Program-made: the position numbers and the translations under genes | Shown here: positions 7,255-15,861 of the stretch, in pieces | Layout: each line of letters opens with the position of its first letter | Position numbering within the stretch: the first letter of the stretch is position 1 | From: DAOUKH01 sp964291475 | GTDB taxonomy: Bacteria; Chloroflexota; Dehalococcoidia; SHYB01 | Direction of reading: 5' to 3' | Assembly (NCBI GenBank): GCA_964291475.2 | Contig: OZ220058.1 | Span: 1-64,000, forward strand | DNA: 64,000 nucleotides | Notes under the pieces: generated by a model | Seen by the model: only the letters and a program-made list of their open reading frames with translations | What the model was told of the DNA's origin: nothing | Database searches by the model: none

Positions 7255-8367
7255 ATGGAGTACCGCGTCATCTCAGCGGACAGCCACATCATCGAGCCTC
7301 CCGATACCTTCGTCGACCGCGTCCCCGCCAAGCTGCGGGAGATCGCGCCGAAGGTGGTCGAAGCGCCCGACGGCGGCGAGGGGTGGGTCTTCGACGGGCG
7401 GCCGCTGACCAGCTTCGGCCTTACCAGCGCCGCCGTCGCCAAGGGCAAGGTCCGGGGGCCGGAGGACTACATTCCCAGCGGCCTCCGCTTCGAGGACGTG
7501 GGCAAGGGGAGCTGGGACCCCAGGGCGCACGTCAAGGACATGGACCAGGACGGCGTCGACGCCAGCGTCCTGTACTTCGGCATGGCCGTCTCCTGCTACA
7601 ACACGGAGAACGGCGAGCTGCGCCGGGCCTGCCTCCGCGCCTACAACGACTGGCTTGCCGAGTTCTGCTCCGCCGACCCGGAGCGGCTCATCGGCGTCGC
7701 CATGCTTCCGTCGGAGGAGGAGACCATCGAGCCGGCCATCGAGGAGCTGCACCGGACGCTGGGGATGGGCTACAAGTCGGTGCAGGTCCCGATCTTCCCC
7801 CACAAGCGCTATCACGACCCCTTCTACGACCCGCTGTGGGCGGCCGTGGAGGAGGCCGGCATTCCCATCGCCGTGCACCGCGGTCTGAACCGCACGGGAA
7901 TCTTCGGCGCCGTGCGGGGCGGCCCCTGGATGTCGAACCAGGTGCAACGCGACTTCACGTACGCCATGCCCATCGGCGACCTCATCTTCGGGCGGGTCTT
8001 CGACCGGTTCCCCAGGCTGAAGTTCGTGTCGGGCGAGGGGCGCACCGGGTGGCTCTCGTACTTCACGCAGCGGGCCGACGAGAGCTTCCGCCGCCACCGG
8101 TTCTGGATCGGGCAGGAGCTCGACCGGCTGCCGAGCGACTACGTGAAGGCGAACGTCTTCTCCACGTTCATCGAGGACCGGCTGGGTATCCTCACCCGGG
8201 ACCTCATCGGGACGGACAACCAGATGTGGTCGTCCGACTACCCGCACAGCGACACGACGTGGCCCAACTCGCAGCGCATCATCGAGGAGCAGTTCGAGGG
8301 CGTGCCCGCCGGGGTGAAACAGGCCATGCTCGCGGGCAATGCCGCCCGGCTCTACGGGCTGAACTGA
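7255..8367 (+). CDS. Amidohydrolase family protein (COG2159, TIM-barrel)
   Basis: A 370-residue member of the amidohydrolase-2 group. The N-terminus has DSHIIEPPDTF (the first metal-site strand, usually DxHxxEP), with MDQDGVDASVLYF around residue 100, AYNDWLAEFC near 137, and GTDNQMWSSDYPHSD near 320, where the conserved Asp-Tyr-Pro-His closes the metal site. Relatives act as decarboxylases or hydrolases on aromatic or carboxylated compounds; the substrate here is unknown. The ATG at 7255 was chosen over an upstream in-frame codon because GAGGAGG lies 9 bp before it and the family starts there. Confidence 0.88.
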   Translation: MEYRVISADSHIIEPPDTFVDRVPAKLREIAPKVVEAPDGGEGWVFDGRPLTSFGLTSAAVAKGKVRGPEDYIPSGLRFEDVGKGSWDPRAHVKDMDQDGVDASVLYFGMAVSCYNTENGELRRACLRAYNDWLAEFCSADPERLIGVAMLPSEEETIEPAIEELHRTLGMGYKSVQVPIFPHKRYHDPFYDPLWAAVEEAGIPIAVHRGLNRTGIFGAVRGGPWMSNQVQRDFTYAMPIGDLIFGRVFDRFPRLKFVSGEGRTGWLSYFTQRADESFRRHRFWIGQELDRLPSDYVKANVFSTFIEDRLGILTRDLIGTDNQMWSSDYPHSDTTWPNSQRIIEEQFEGVPAGVKQAMLAGNAARLYGLN

Positions 8368-8398
8368 ATCGGGGAAGCATGTTGACGGGGAAGAGCCG

Positions 8399-9826
8399 TT
8401 GTCGCTGACGCAGCCTTCGGGGGGGTCGACCTGGGCGACGACCGCCGCCGGACTTCCCGTCTCGTCCTACCGCTGGGTGGTCCTCTTCGGCCTCTGCGCG
8501 GCGAACTGGGCGATGGCGCTGCCCACACTCTCGCTCGGCCTGCTGCTGCCGAGATCGACAAGACGTTCGGCATCAACGATACGCAGGGCGGCTGGCTCGG
8601 CGCCTCGATCCCGCATCGGGCCCACCTTCTTGATGCTGCCCGCCTCCCTGCTGCTGAGCCGCTTCAACCCCATGCACATCACGTCGCTGTCGCTCGCGAT
8701 GGGCGCCGTCCTCACCTTCCTCCACGGGCTCTCGCCGTCCCTTGCCATCCTCTTCATCGCCCGCGTCGGCTATGGCTTTACGCTGGTCATCCGGTGGCCG
8801 GCGCGCGCCGTCCTGACGCAGCTCTGGCATCCCCTTGGCGAGGCGCCGCTCGCCACCGGCATCGTCGTCGCGCTCACCGGCATCGCCGAGTTCCTGGTCC
8901 TGCTCCTCACCCCCATCCTGCTGAACGCCACCGGGGAATGGCGGATGGTCTACCACCTCTACGGCTTCTTCGCCGTGGGCGTGTTGGTCTTCTGGGTGGC
9001 GTTCGCGCGGAACCGCGGCCTGGGGACCGAACACCCCCTGGCATCGGTCGGCCGCTCCGTGCTCGGCGTCGTCCTCCGCTACCGCCCCGCGTGGATCATC
9101 GGCATCGGCGCCTTCGGGGGCACGTTCGGCTGGGCCGCCTTCGGCACCTTCTGGCCGATTTTTATGCTCGAAGACCAAAACGTGCCACTGACTGACCACA
9201 GACGGGGTGGCTCTTCGGCCTCGTGTCCCTGACCACGATTCCGCCCGCCTTGGCCGTCGGCATCTTCGCGCCGCGGATCCGTCCTTCAACTGGCGGGTGG
9301 TGGTCGCGTTGGCGATCCTGGACCGGGCGCCGCCGGAATCATCTCCGACCTCAGCGACTCGCGGTTCACCGCGCTGGTCGTCAGCGCGCTGGCCTCGCTA
9401 TGACGGGGGGCCTGTTCGGCATGCTGATGACCACGGAGATCTGGCTCCTGGCCCTGTTCGCCACACGGGGTGCCGTCGGCCTACGCCGAGGATGGGGCTA
9501 CATGCCGATCGCGATCACCGTTCCGTTCGCCGCGTTGTTTTCGTCAACAGCATGTCCGATCTCTTCCACAGATGCCGCAGGCAGGAGCGAAGGCGATCGC
9601 GGCGAGCTCGTCCTTCATCATGTCGCTGATTCTCTTCGGCTCGATCCTGGGACCGGGCGCCGCCGGAATCATCTCCGACCTGGCGGGCGATGCCGCAGCG
9701 ACTCTGTGTGCCCGCGCCCTTTGTCATGTGCGGTTCACCGCGCTGGTCGTCAGCGCGCTGGCCCCGATCGCGGTCACGGTGAGCGGCCTGCTCCTCGGCC
9801 CCCGCGGCGAGGGCCGCCCCGCTTAG
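8399..9826 (+). pseudogene. Decayed MFS transporter gene
   Basis: Pieces of a 12-helix major facilitator are readable in order but in changing frames. The first part (from a TTG at 8399) has SSYRWVVLFGLCAANWAMA; a 22-codon stretch from about 8550 to 8611 (EIDKTFGINDTQGGWLGAS) is out of frame; frame 2 resumes to about 9200; then the frame changes again near 9205, 9270, 9400 and 9540. Segments 9314-9351 and 9362-9394 are condensed copies of 9643-9681 and 9731-9763, so there is an internal duplication with deletions. At least five frame changes rule out a working protein. Read errors could explain one or two of them but not the duplicated block. Confidence 0.8.
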
Positions 9827-9837
9827 ACCCTGCGACC

Positions 9838-10301
9838 TTGGGGAGAGCCTTCGTCGCCCTCGTCGATTCAACATTAAGTTCGAGACCCTAAGGGTCTTGG
9901 CCGATGCCCGGCGAACAGACTTCATCATAGTCTTCCAAATGGGCGGCCTGAAGCGAGCCCTGGATTCAGGCTCTCCAGCGATCAATGATCTCTTTGGCGA
10001 TGACGGAGCCTGGTACAAGATATTCAAGGAGAGCCCGAGGAATTTTACTCGTCCCCTACTGGACTACTACGAAGACAGACTATCGACTTTGGGCTACCTA
10101 GAGGACTTCTACCCTACAGAGATTCCTGTACGGGGAGCAAACAACGTGCTCCTCTACTACCTGATCTTTGTCAGTAAGCACCCTCGCGGAAAGGACTTCT
10201 GGCAAAAGGCAACCCAAAAGGCTGAACCCGGTAAACCGAAATTGCCCGGCTTCTGCCGGTTTCCGAGAAGCCGGCTACGGGGCGTCGGGGTCGTAGATTG
10301 A
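9838..10301 (+). pseudogene. Remnant of a three-Cys-motif partner protein (TcmP)
   Basis: From 9867 the frame reads FNIKFETLRVLADARRTDFI, then GDDGAWYKIF and LLYYLIFVSKHPRGKDFW, the typical C-terminal half of TcmP proteins. The preceding 30 bases (GRAFVALVD, from 9838) supply the usual strand before DPF in another frame, so a small deletion near 9867 has shifted the frame. The N-terminal half is missing; the remnant abuts the end of the decayed MFS gene. TcmP genes are mobile and lie beside three-Cys-motif radical-SAM-like partners; none is found here. The last codons run into a hairpin and read unlike the family. Confidence 0.6.
10246..10274. terminator. Hairpin between convergent genes
   Basis: CCGGCTTCT (10246-10254) and AGAAGCCGG (10266-10274) form a perfect 9-bp stem with an 11-nt loop, directly after the stop codon of the minus-strand protease gene. 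There is no strong U-run, so it is a probable but not certain terminator. It also lies in the path of the TcmP remnant. Confidence 0.55.
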
Positions 10302-11450
10302 CCTGGGGATGAACTCGAGGGCGGCGTCGATGGGGAGCGCCATGTTCAGCCCATCGATGGTGGTGCCGATGAGCTTCCAAGTCACGATGCCGATGACTTC
10401 GCCCCGCTCGTTGACCAGCGGCCCTCCGCTGTTGCCGGGATTGAAGGGCGTATCGGTCTGAATCCAGGTCATCGGCCTGGGCTCTTCGGTGGAGAACCTC
10501 GTCCCCGCCAGGAATGGCTTGGCGGAGACGATGCCGGCGGTGATGACGACCGTCGGCCCCGAGGCCTGGAGCGTCACTGACGGAAAGCCGACGACGAAGA
10601 CCCGGTCGCCGAGGCGCGCCGGCGGGCCCAGCGGAATCGTCGTCGTCGGTGGGCCTCCGTGCGGCAGTTCCACGCGCTGCAGCACCGCCACGTCGGCCAG
10701 CACGCCACGGTAGACGAACACCGTTTCGATCTTCTGGTTGAACTTGTTCCGGACCACGAACGGTTGGCCCACGTCGTCCGGATCGAAGATGTGGGCGTTC
10801 GACAGGATGATGTCCTCAGAGATGAAGAACCCCGTCCCGCTCCTTTCCAGTGTCCGGATCAGCACCGTTGCCTGCGTGACGCTTTCGAGGATATCGCCGA
10901 GGCCCGACGGCGCGGGCGTTGGCGTCGGGGTGCGCGTTGGCCGCGGGGTTGCGGTGGGGCGCACCGTTGGCGGCGACGGCCCCGCCCCGGAGATGGTCTG
11001 CGGCGTGGCGGTCGGCTGGGGGGTCGCCGTCGGCTGCGCCGTCGGCGTCGGTTGCGGCGTCGGCGTCGGCTGCGGCGTCGGCGGTGGTGGGATAGTCACC
11101 GGCGTCGGGGTAGGGAGCGGTGTTGGAAAGACGACGGTGCCGCCGTCGTCGAGCATGACGATCGGCTGGGGCGTCGCCGTCGGCTGTGGTGTCGCCGTCG
11201 GCTGCGGGGTGGCCGGGGGTTGGGGCGTGGACGGTGGCTGCGGCGTGGGCGTCGCTTGCGGCGTCGGCGTTGGCTGTGGGGTGACGGTCGGCGGCAGCTC
11301 GACCGCAGGCTGCGACGCCAGGGCGGTGGCGACGCGCGCGTCCACCGTCGCCTCCAGCCCCTCGATCTCGCCGCCGCCCGACGTGCAGGCGCTCGCCACC
11401 AGGACTAGCACGCCCACCAGGACGACGGGCCACAAACGACGACTAGCCAC
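10275..11450 (-). CDS. Lipoprotein trypsin-like serine protease with Thr/Pro-rich linker
   Basis: The 391-residue protein begins with a lipoprotein signal (hydrophobic LWPVVLVGVLVLVASAC, lipobox Cys about residue 22), so it should be anchored outside the cell membrane. Residues about 55-185 are a Thr-Pro-Gln repeat linker of PTPQ units. The C-terminal 200 residues are an S1C/HtrA-like protease: His in SNAHIFD, Asp in GVLADVAVLQ, Ser in PFNPGNSGGPLVN. No PDZ domain follows. The role may be envelope protein quality control or processing. The end of the gene carries a hairpin that may terminate transcription. The repetitive linker is a likely length-variable site. Confidence 0.88.
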   Translation of the reverse strand: MASRRLWPVVLVGVLVLVASACTSGGGEIEGLEATVDARVATALASQPAVELPPTVTPQPTPTPQATPTPQPPSTPQPPATPQPTATPQPTATPQPIVMLDDGGTVVFPTPLPTPTPVTIPPPPTPQPTPTPQPTPTAQPTATPQPTATPQTISGAGPSPPTVRPTATPRPTRTPTPTPAPSGLGDILESVTQATVLIRTLERSGTGFFISEDIILSNAHIFDPDDVGQPFVVRNKFNQKIETVFVYRGVLADVAVLQRVELPHGGPPTTTIPLGPPARLGDRVFVVGFPSVTLQASGPTVVITAGIVSAKPFLAGTRFSTEEPRPMTWIQTDTPFNPGNSGGPLVNERGEVIGIVTWKLIGTTIDGLNMALPIDAALEFIPRSIYDPDAP

Positions 11451-11474
11451 GAGCGCGTCTCCAGATAAACAAGG

Positions 11475-11550
<76 letters not shown>

Positions 11551-11608
11551 AGAAGGCGAACCGAACCAGTGTAGCCATCCCCGTTTCAGGCAGTCAAGAA
11601 AGACGAAC

Positions 11609-12340
11609 TCAGCCGCGCGGCGTCTTGGGCATGCCGCCGACCCGCAGCCGCCACACGCCCCGCAGGTCTTCGAGCACGGTCTTGACGATGTTCACGCGCG
11701 TGTCGGGATCGTCCCTCCACAACACTGGTACGTCATGGACGCGGTAGCGGTTTCGCTCGGCGATCAGCAGCAGCTCGGTATCGAAGAACCAGCCAGTGTC
11801 CTCGACCAGCGGCACGAGATCGTCGACGGCTCGGCGGCTGAGCGCCTTGAAGCCGCATTGGGCGTCGGTGAAGCGGGCCCAGAAGACGAGCTTCAGGAGC
11901 ATGACGTAGCCACGCGACGTGATCTCGCGTTTGAGGGTGCGGCCGATGACTTTCGACCCCTTCGTCAGCCGCGAGCCGATGGCGACGTCGCTGCCGCCGG
12001 AGGCGACCGCCTCGACGAGCGGGGGCAGCGCCTCGAGGTCGGTGGAGAGGTCGACGTCCATGTAGGCCACGACGTCGGCCTCGCTCGCCGTCCACGCCGC
12101 CTTGAGCGCCCGGCCGCGTCCCCGCTGCTCGAGCCGCAGGGCGCCGAACCGCTCCGGGTCGCGGGCCGCCCATTCCTGGGCGATCTCGTGGGTGCGGTCC
12201 TCGGAGCCGTTGTCGGCGACGACGATGCGCCACCGGTAGCCGGTCAGGCGCTCGGCGCAGAACGCCGACAGCGTTTCGAGGGCGATGGGGAGCTGCCGCT
12301 CCTCGTTCAGGCAGGGAATGACGATGTCGAGCGCGGCCAC
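11609..12340 (-). CDS. Family 2 glycosyltransferase, dolichyl-phosphate glucosyltransferase-like
   Basis: This 243-residue protein has a GT-A fold: LDIVIPCLNEERQLP at the start, VVADNGSEDRT for the nucleotide site, and YMDVDLSTDLEALPP with the DxD metal motif near residue 98. QCGFKALSRRA and TGWFFDTELLLIAE are typical of the ALG5/DPG-synthase group that moves a sugar from a nucleotide donor to a polyprenyl phosphate at the inner face of the membrane. No C-terminal membrane helices are seen, unlike DPM1-GtrA fusions. A lipid-linked sugar made here could supply the GT39-like membrane protein at 29381-34054, but this link is only inferred. Confidence 0.85.
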   Translation of the reverse strand: MAALDIVIPCLNEERQLPIALETLSAFCAERLTGYRWRIVVADNGSEDRTHEIAQEWAARDPERFGALRLEQRGRGRALKAAWTASEADVVAYMDVDLSTDLEALPPLVEAVASGGSDVAIGSRLTKGSKVIGRTLKREITSRGYVMLLKLVFWARFTDAQCGFKALSRRAVDDLVPLVEDTGWFFDTELLLIAERNRYRVHDVPVLWRDDPDTRVNIVKTVLEDLRGVWRLRVGGMPKTPRG

Positions 12341-12374
12341 GGGGTTAATTCTGAAGGCGCCGCCGTCTCTGCGT

Positions 12375-13050
12375 CAATTCCGCTTCACCGGGGGGAGAAG
12401 AGGGAAGACCGCCTTTTGCCGGCCCTCTCTCAGTCTCCCCCAGAGTGGGGGAGGTTTAGAGGGTTTGGGTGTAGCCCCGCCCCAGGGACGGGCGCGTCGC
12501 GGCGCTCACAGGGGAGGGGCGGCGCCTGCGGGTGATGAGGGGCCCCTCATCTCAAATCTTCCCCCAGAGGGGAGAAGAGGGAAGACCACCCCGCCTCGGG
12601 CCCTCTCTCAGTCTCCCCCAGAGGGGGAGGGTTTGGGTGTAGCCCCGCCCCAGGGACGGGCGCGTCGCGACGCGCCCCTACAGGGGAGGGGCGGCGCGTT
12701 TCGATGGCGGGTGGTGGTGATGAGGGGGCCCCTCATCTCAATCTTCTCCCGGGGGGAGAAGAGGGAAGACCACCCCACCGGCCCTCTCTCAGTCTCCCCG
12801 AGAGGGGGAGAGGTTTAAGGCGCCCCCCTGCGGGGGAGGGTTTGGGTGATGCCCCGCCCCAGGGACGGGCGCGTCGTGACGCGCCCCTACAGGGGAGGGC
12901 GGCGCGTTTCGGTGGCGGGTGGTGGTGATGAGGGGGCCCCTCATCTCCCTCTTCTCCCGGGGGGAGAAGAGGGAAGAGCCACCCCACCGCCCTCTCTCAG
13001 TCTCCCCAGCGGGGGAGAGGTTTAAGGTGCTCCCCTGCGGGGGAGGGGCG
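12375..13050. repeat. Tandem array of mosaic palindromic repeats
   Basis: The gap between the glycosyltransferase and crotonase genes holds no gene but about three and a half copies of a unit of about 185-210 bp. Each unit contains GATGAGGGGCCCCTCATC (a perfect palindrome at 12534-12551, near copies from 12719 and 12927), CTTCTCCCGGGGGGAGAAG, GCCCTCTCTCAGTCTCCCC and CCCCAGGGACGGGCGCGTCG. It is the largest block of this repeat family in the window. Confidence 0.88.
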
Positions 13051-13051
13051 T

Positions 13052-13081
13052 TTGACGCCCGGCGCGCGGCTCGCCTAGAGT
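13052..13081 (+). promoter_or_regulatory. Putative promoter of the crotonase gene
   Basis: TTGACG (13052-13057), 18 bp, TAGAGT (13076-13081), about 32 bp before the ATG at 13114. Confidence 0.55.
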
Positions 13082-13113
13082 TGACGCCGCACCGGCCCCG
13101 GAGGCTTCGACCC

Positions 13114-13920
13114 ATGACCCTGGTTTCGCAGTCGGAACTCGTCCTGTTCGAGCGTGAGGGCGGCGTCGCCACCATCGCCTGGAACCGGCCGCAGACGCTC
13201 AACGCCATCAGCACCGAGATGCTCCACGAGACGCGGCGCCTCATCCGCGCGTTGGAGGAAGACCCTACCTTCAAGGCGCTGATCATCACCGCAGTGGGGC
13301 GCGGCTTCTGCTCGGGCATGGACGTCAACGACATGAAGGCGCGGGAGCACGAGCAGGTGCGGTCGCCGTTCACGTGGCCGCGGCCCCGTCCCGACTGGCA
13401 GCCCGCGCACCTCTTCCGCAACGCCAGCTTCCCCGTCATCGGCGCCATCAACGGGGTCGCCGCCGGGGCGGGCATGAGCATCGCCCTGGGCACCGACATC
13501 CGCGTGCTCTCGGACCAAGCCCGGCTCGCGCCGCTGTTCATCAAGCGCGGACTGGTGCCCGACATGGGCGGCAGCTACCTGCTCGCCAAGGCCGTCGGCA
13601 CGCAGAAGGCGCTGGAGCTCATCTTCTCGGGCGAGGCCATCTCGGCCGAGCAGGCGCTGGAGCTCGGCCTGGTGGCGCACGTCGTGCCGCATGATGAGCT
13701 GATGCCCTTCTGCAAGGCGATGGCGCGGAAGTTCGCCGAGGGGCCGTCGATCGCCATCGCGCTGGCGAAGCGGGCGGTCTACCGCGCCGAGGCGGGCACG
13801 CTGGAGCAGGACCTGGAGTTCGGCACCTTCCACCAGGAGCGACTGATGACGACCGCGGACTTCCGCGAGGGCTTCCGCTCCTTCATCGAGAAGCGGCCGC
13901 CGCATTTCGAGGGGCACTGA
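13114..13920 (+). CDS. Enoyl-CoA hydratase/isomerase (crotonase) family protein
   Basis: 268 residues with the crotonase order: VATIAWNRPQTLNAIS, the oxyanion-hole segment TAVGRGFCSGMDVNDM near residue 68, FPVIGAINGVAAGAGMSIAL near 108 (second oxyanion-hole glycine) and DIRVLSDQARLAPLFIKRG. The Glu pair of true hydratases is not obvious (GLVPDMGGSY in the second position), so it may be an isomerase or another crotonase activity. It would act on CoA esters in the cytoplasm. The ATG has GGAGG 9 bp upstream; an upstream in-frame extension only covers the repeat array. Confidence 0.88.
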   Translation: MTLVSQSELVLFEREGGVATIAWNRPQTLNAISTEMLHETRRLIRALEEDPTFKALIITAVGRGFCSGMDVNDMKAREHEQVRSPFTWPRPRPDWQPAHLFRNASFPVIGAINGVAAGAGMSIALGTDIRVLSDQARLAPLFIKRGLVPDMGGSYLLAKAVGTQKALELIFSGEAISAEQALELGLVAHVVPHDELMPFCKAMARKFAEGPSIAIALAKRAVYRAEAGTLEQDLEFGTFHQERLMTTADFREGFRSFIEKRPPHFEGH

Positions 13921-13923
13921 CCC

Positions 13924-14625
13924 CTAGCCGAGCCGGGCGCCGACGCCGGCCCAGACGGCCTCGCTCACCGCGTCGGCGTCCTTTGACGCGTCGATGACCA
14001 GGATGCGCTCCGGCGACTCCTTGGCGAGCTTGAGGAAGCCGCTGCGCACGCGGCGGTGGAAGGCGAGGCTCTCCTGCTCGAAGCGCGAGCCCTGCTCCTC
14101 TTCGCGGCCGGGCGCGGCGGGGTCTTCAGCCATGCTGAAGCCGAGCTGGCCGACGGTCTTCTTGCCCGGGCTGGGGCGTGTGACGCCCGCCCGCTCCAGG
14201 CCGTCCTCGGCGGGGAGGTCGAGGAGCAGGGTGAGGGCGGGAACGAGGCCGCCCGTCGCGGCGGCGTTGACGGCGCGCACGGCGTCGAGGTCGATGCCGC
14301 GGGCGTAGCCCTGGTAGGCCATCGTCGAGTCGGCGAAGCGGTCGGCGATGACGACGGCGCCGCGGTCGAGGCTGGGCCGGATGGCGGTGGCGACGAGCTC
14401 CGCGCGGGCCGCGGTGAAGAGCAGCAGCTCGGCCTCGCGGGAGAGGTCGACGCCGCGGACCCAGCGCCGCACTTCCTCGCCCAGGCGCGTGCCGCCGGGC
14501 TCGCGGACGGTGACGACCTCGCGGCCGGCCTCGCGCAGGCGCTGCGCCAGCCGCCCGACCTGCGTCGACTTGCCGACGCCTTCGCCGCCCTCAAAGGTTA
14601 TGAAGAAGCCCATGGCGCGCGCCAT
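13924..14625 (-). CDS. tmk: Thymidylate kinase
   Basis: A 233-residue P-loop kinase that phosphorylates dTMP to dTDP. Visible are the Walker A FEGGEGVGKSTQ (residues 8-19), VREPGGTRLGEEVRR (the substrate-binding DR/EPGGT region), ADRFADSTMAYQGYARG and a C-terminal base-binding part. It is slightly longer than the usual 205-215 residues because of an acidic insert around GKKTVGQ..REEEQGSRFEQ in the lid region. The start may be Met1 or Met5 (GFFITFEGG). It converges with the crotonase gene, which ends 3 bp away. Confidence 0.95.
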   Translation of the reverse strand: MARAMGFFITFEGGEGVGKSTQVGRLAQRLREAGREVVTVREPGGTRLGEEVRRWVRGVDLSREAELLLFTAARAELVATAIRPSLDRGAVVIADRFADSTMAYQGYARGIDLDAVRAVNAAATGGLVPALTLLLDLPAEDGLERAGVTRPSPGKKTVGQLGFSMAEDPAAPGREEEQGSRFEQESLAFHRRVRSGFLKLAKESPERILVIDASKDADAVSEAVWAGVGARLG

Positions 14626-14640
14626 CGTACCGCAAAGCCC

Positions 14641-15768
14641 TCAGCTTAAGAATCGCGGCATCACCTTTGTTGCGAATGTTTCCAGGTTCTTCAGGGTCTT
14701 GCGCAGGGGAATGCCCATGTGGGTGAACTCGACGAGCAGGTAGTCCAGGTGGCACACCTCTTGCAACTCCTGGATCCGCTCGATCACGTGCTCCGGTGAA
14801 CCGACCAGCAGGGTGCGCGGCTCCAGGAAGTCCCAGTCCAGCTTCACCTCATCGGCCAGGACCTCGCCGGGGTTGGTGAAGACCTGCCTGCCGCGGAAGG
14901 GGTCGTTGAAGATGAAGGAGGACATGATTCCCTCTTCGGCATCGCGGCGCGCCTCCTCCATGGAAGAGGCGACGTAGGTGGAACGCATGACCGCCTGGTC
15001 TTCTCCCAGAGCGAACGGCCTTCCTTCCCGCTCCGTTCTGGCCTGGGCGTAGAGCTCCATCCGCTGCCTGATCCGGAGAGGCGGAGGCTGCCAGTAGCAG
15101 GCCTTCAGTCCGAGTTCGGCCGCGGTGGTTACGGAGCGGTCGGTGGAGACGGTCATCCACAACGGCGGGTGCGGCTTCTGGTAGGGCCTCGGGGTCACCC
15201 GCAGCTTGGTGACGCGCTCCCCGTCCTGCCAGGCGGGATTCGACGGATGCCGGGGGTGGGAGAAGGCGGTGCCTTCGGCGGGGAAGGTGTAGTTGGCGCC
15301 GCGGTAGGAGAAATACTCGTTGGTCCATATCTCCCGCACGATCTCCACCATCTCATTGAACAGCTCCCGGTTCTCCTTGTCCTTGCGCGGGTCGGCGTTG
15401 GGATGGAACTGCGGTCCCTCGTAGGGCCAGATGCCTCTGCCGAAGCCGACTTCGACGCGGCCGCCGGTCATGTTGTCGAGCATGGCGAGGTCCTCGGCGA
15501 GCCGGATGGGATGCCACCAGGGGGCGATGTTCGCCATCTGACCGATGCGGATCTTGGACGTGCGCGCCGCGAGGTCGGCGCCGAGCAAGATGGGGTTCGG
15601 CAAATCGCCCAGTCCGTAGGGCCCGAAGTGGTGCTCTCCGAGCCACATGGCCTCGAAGCCGAGCTCCTCGGCCAGGATGGTCTGCCGCCGGAGGTTGTCG
15701 ATATGCGCGTCGGCGGTGGCGGCCTCGCCGGCCGAACCCGCTACGGTGGTGAACGCCGCGAACTTCAT
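14641..15768 (-). CDS. LLM-class flavin-dependent oxidoreductase
   Basis: 375 residues, full length. Motifs: MKFAAFTTVAGSAGE at the start, MWLGEHHFGPYG near 42, IRIGQMANIAPWWHPIRLAEDLA near 75 and GGRVEVGFGRGIWPYEGPQF near 105. It follows the bacterial luciferase/alkanal monooxygenase plan, with a C-terminal SPEHVIERIQEL segment. The start ATG at 15768 is preceded by GGGAGGTTGGAGC; an upstream extension to 15843 overlaps the divergent promoter region. It is divergent from the phosphotriesterase-like gene at 15862, so the two may share control and serve one catabolic route. Confidence 0.9.
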   Translation of the reverse strand: MKFAAFTTVAGSAGEAATADAHIDNLRRQTILAEELGFEAMWLGEHHFGPYGLGDLPNPILLGADLAARTSKIRIGQMANIAPWWHPIRLAEDLAMLDNMTGGRVEVGFGRGIWPYEGPQFHPNADPRKDKENRELFNEMVEIVREIWTNEYFSYRGANYTFPAEGTAFSHPRHPSNPAWQDGERVTKLRVTPRPYQKPHPPLWMTVSTDRSVTTAAELGLKACYWQPPPLRIRQRMELYAQARTEREGRPFALGEDQAVMRSTYVASSMEEARRDAEEGIMSSFIFNDPFRGRQVFTNPGEVLADEVKLDWDFLEPRTLLVGSPEHVIERIQELQEVCHLDYLLVEFTHMGIPLRKTLKNLETFATKVMPRFLS

Positions 15769-15861
15769 GCTCCAACCTCCCTGTCTCCCGGGAACAGCCG
15801 GTCCGTGCTCCAAATGGGCCGTGGTACGCTTGCGCGCCACCATACTACGAGGAGCCGCGCC

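Noticed and set aside
10870..11290. Repetitive sequence resembling a repeat array (also 56690-56790 and 62280-62690)
   Set aside because: These are codon-phase repeats for Thr/Pro-rich linkers of exported proteins, with 6-12 bp units and no spacers, not CRISPR or transcription factor arrays.
12375..13050. Possible CRISPR array
   Set aside because: Units of about 200 bp contain several different hairpins and no unique 30-40 bp spacers; no cas genes are present.
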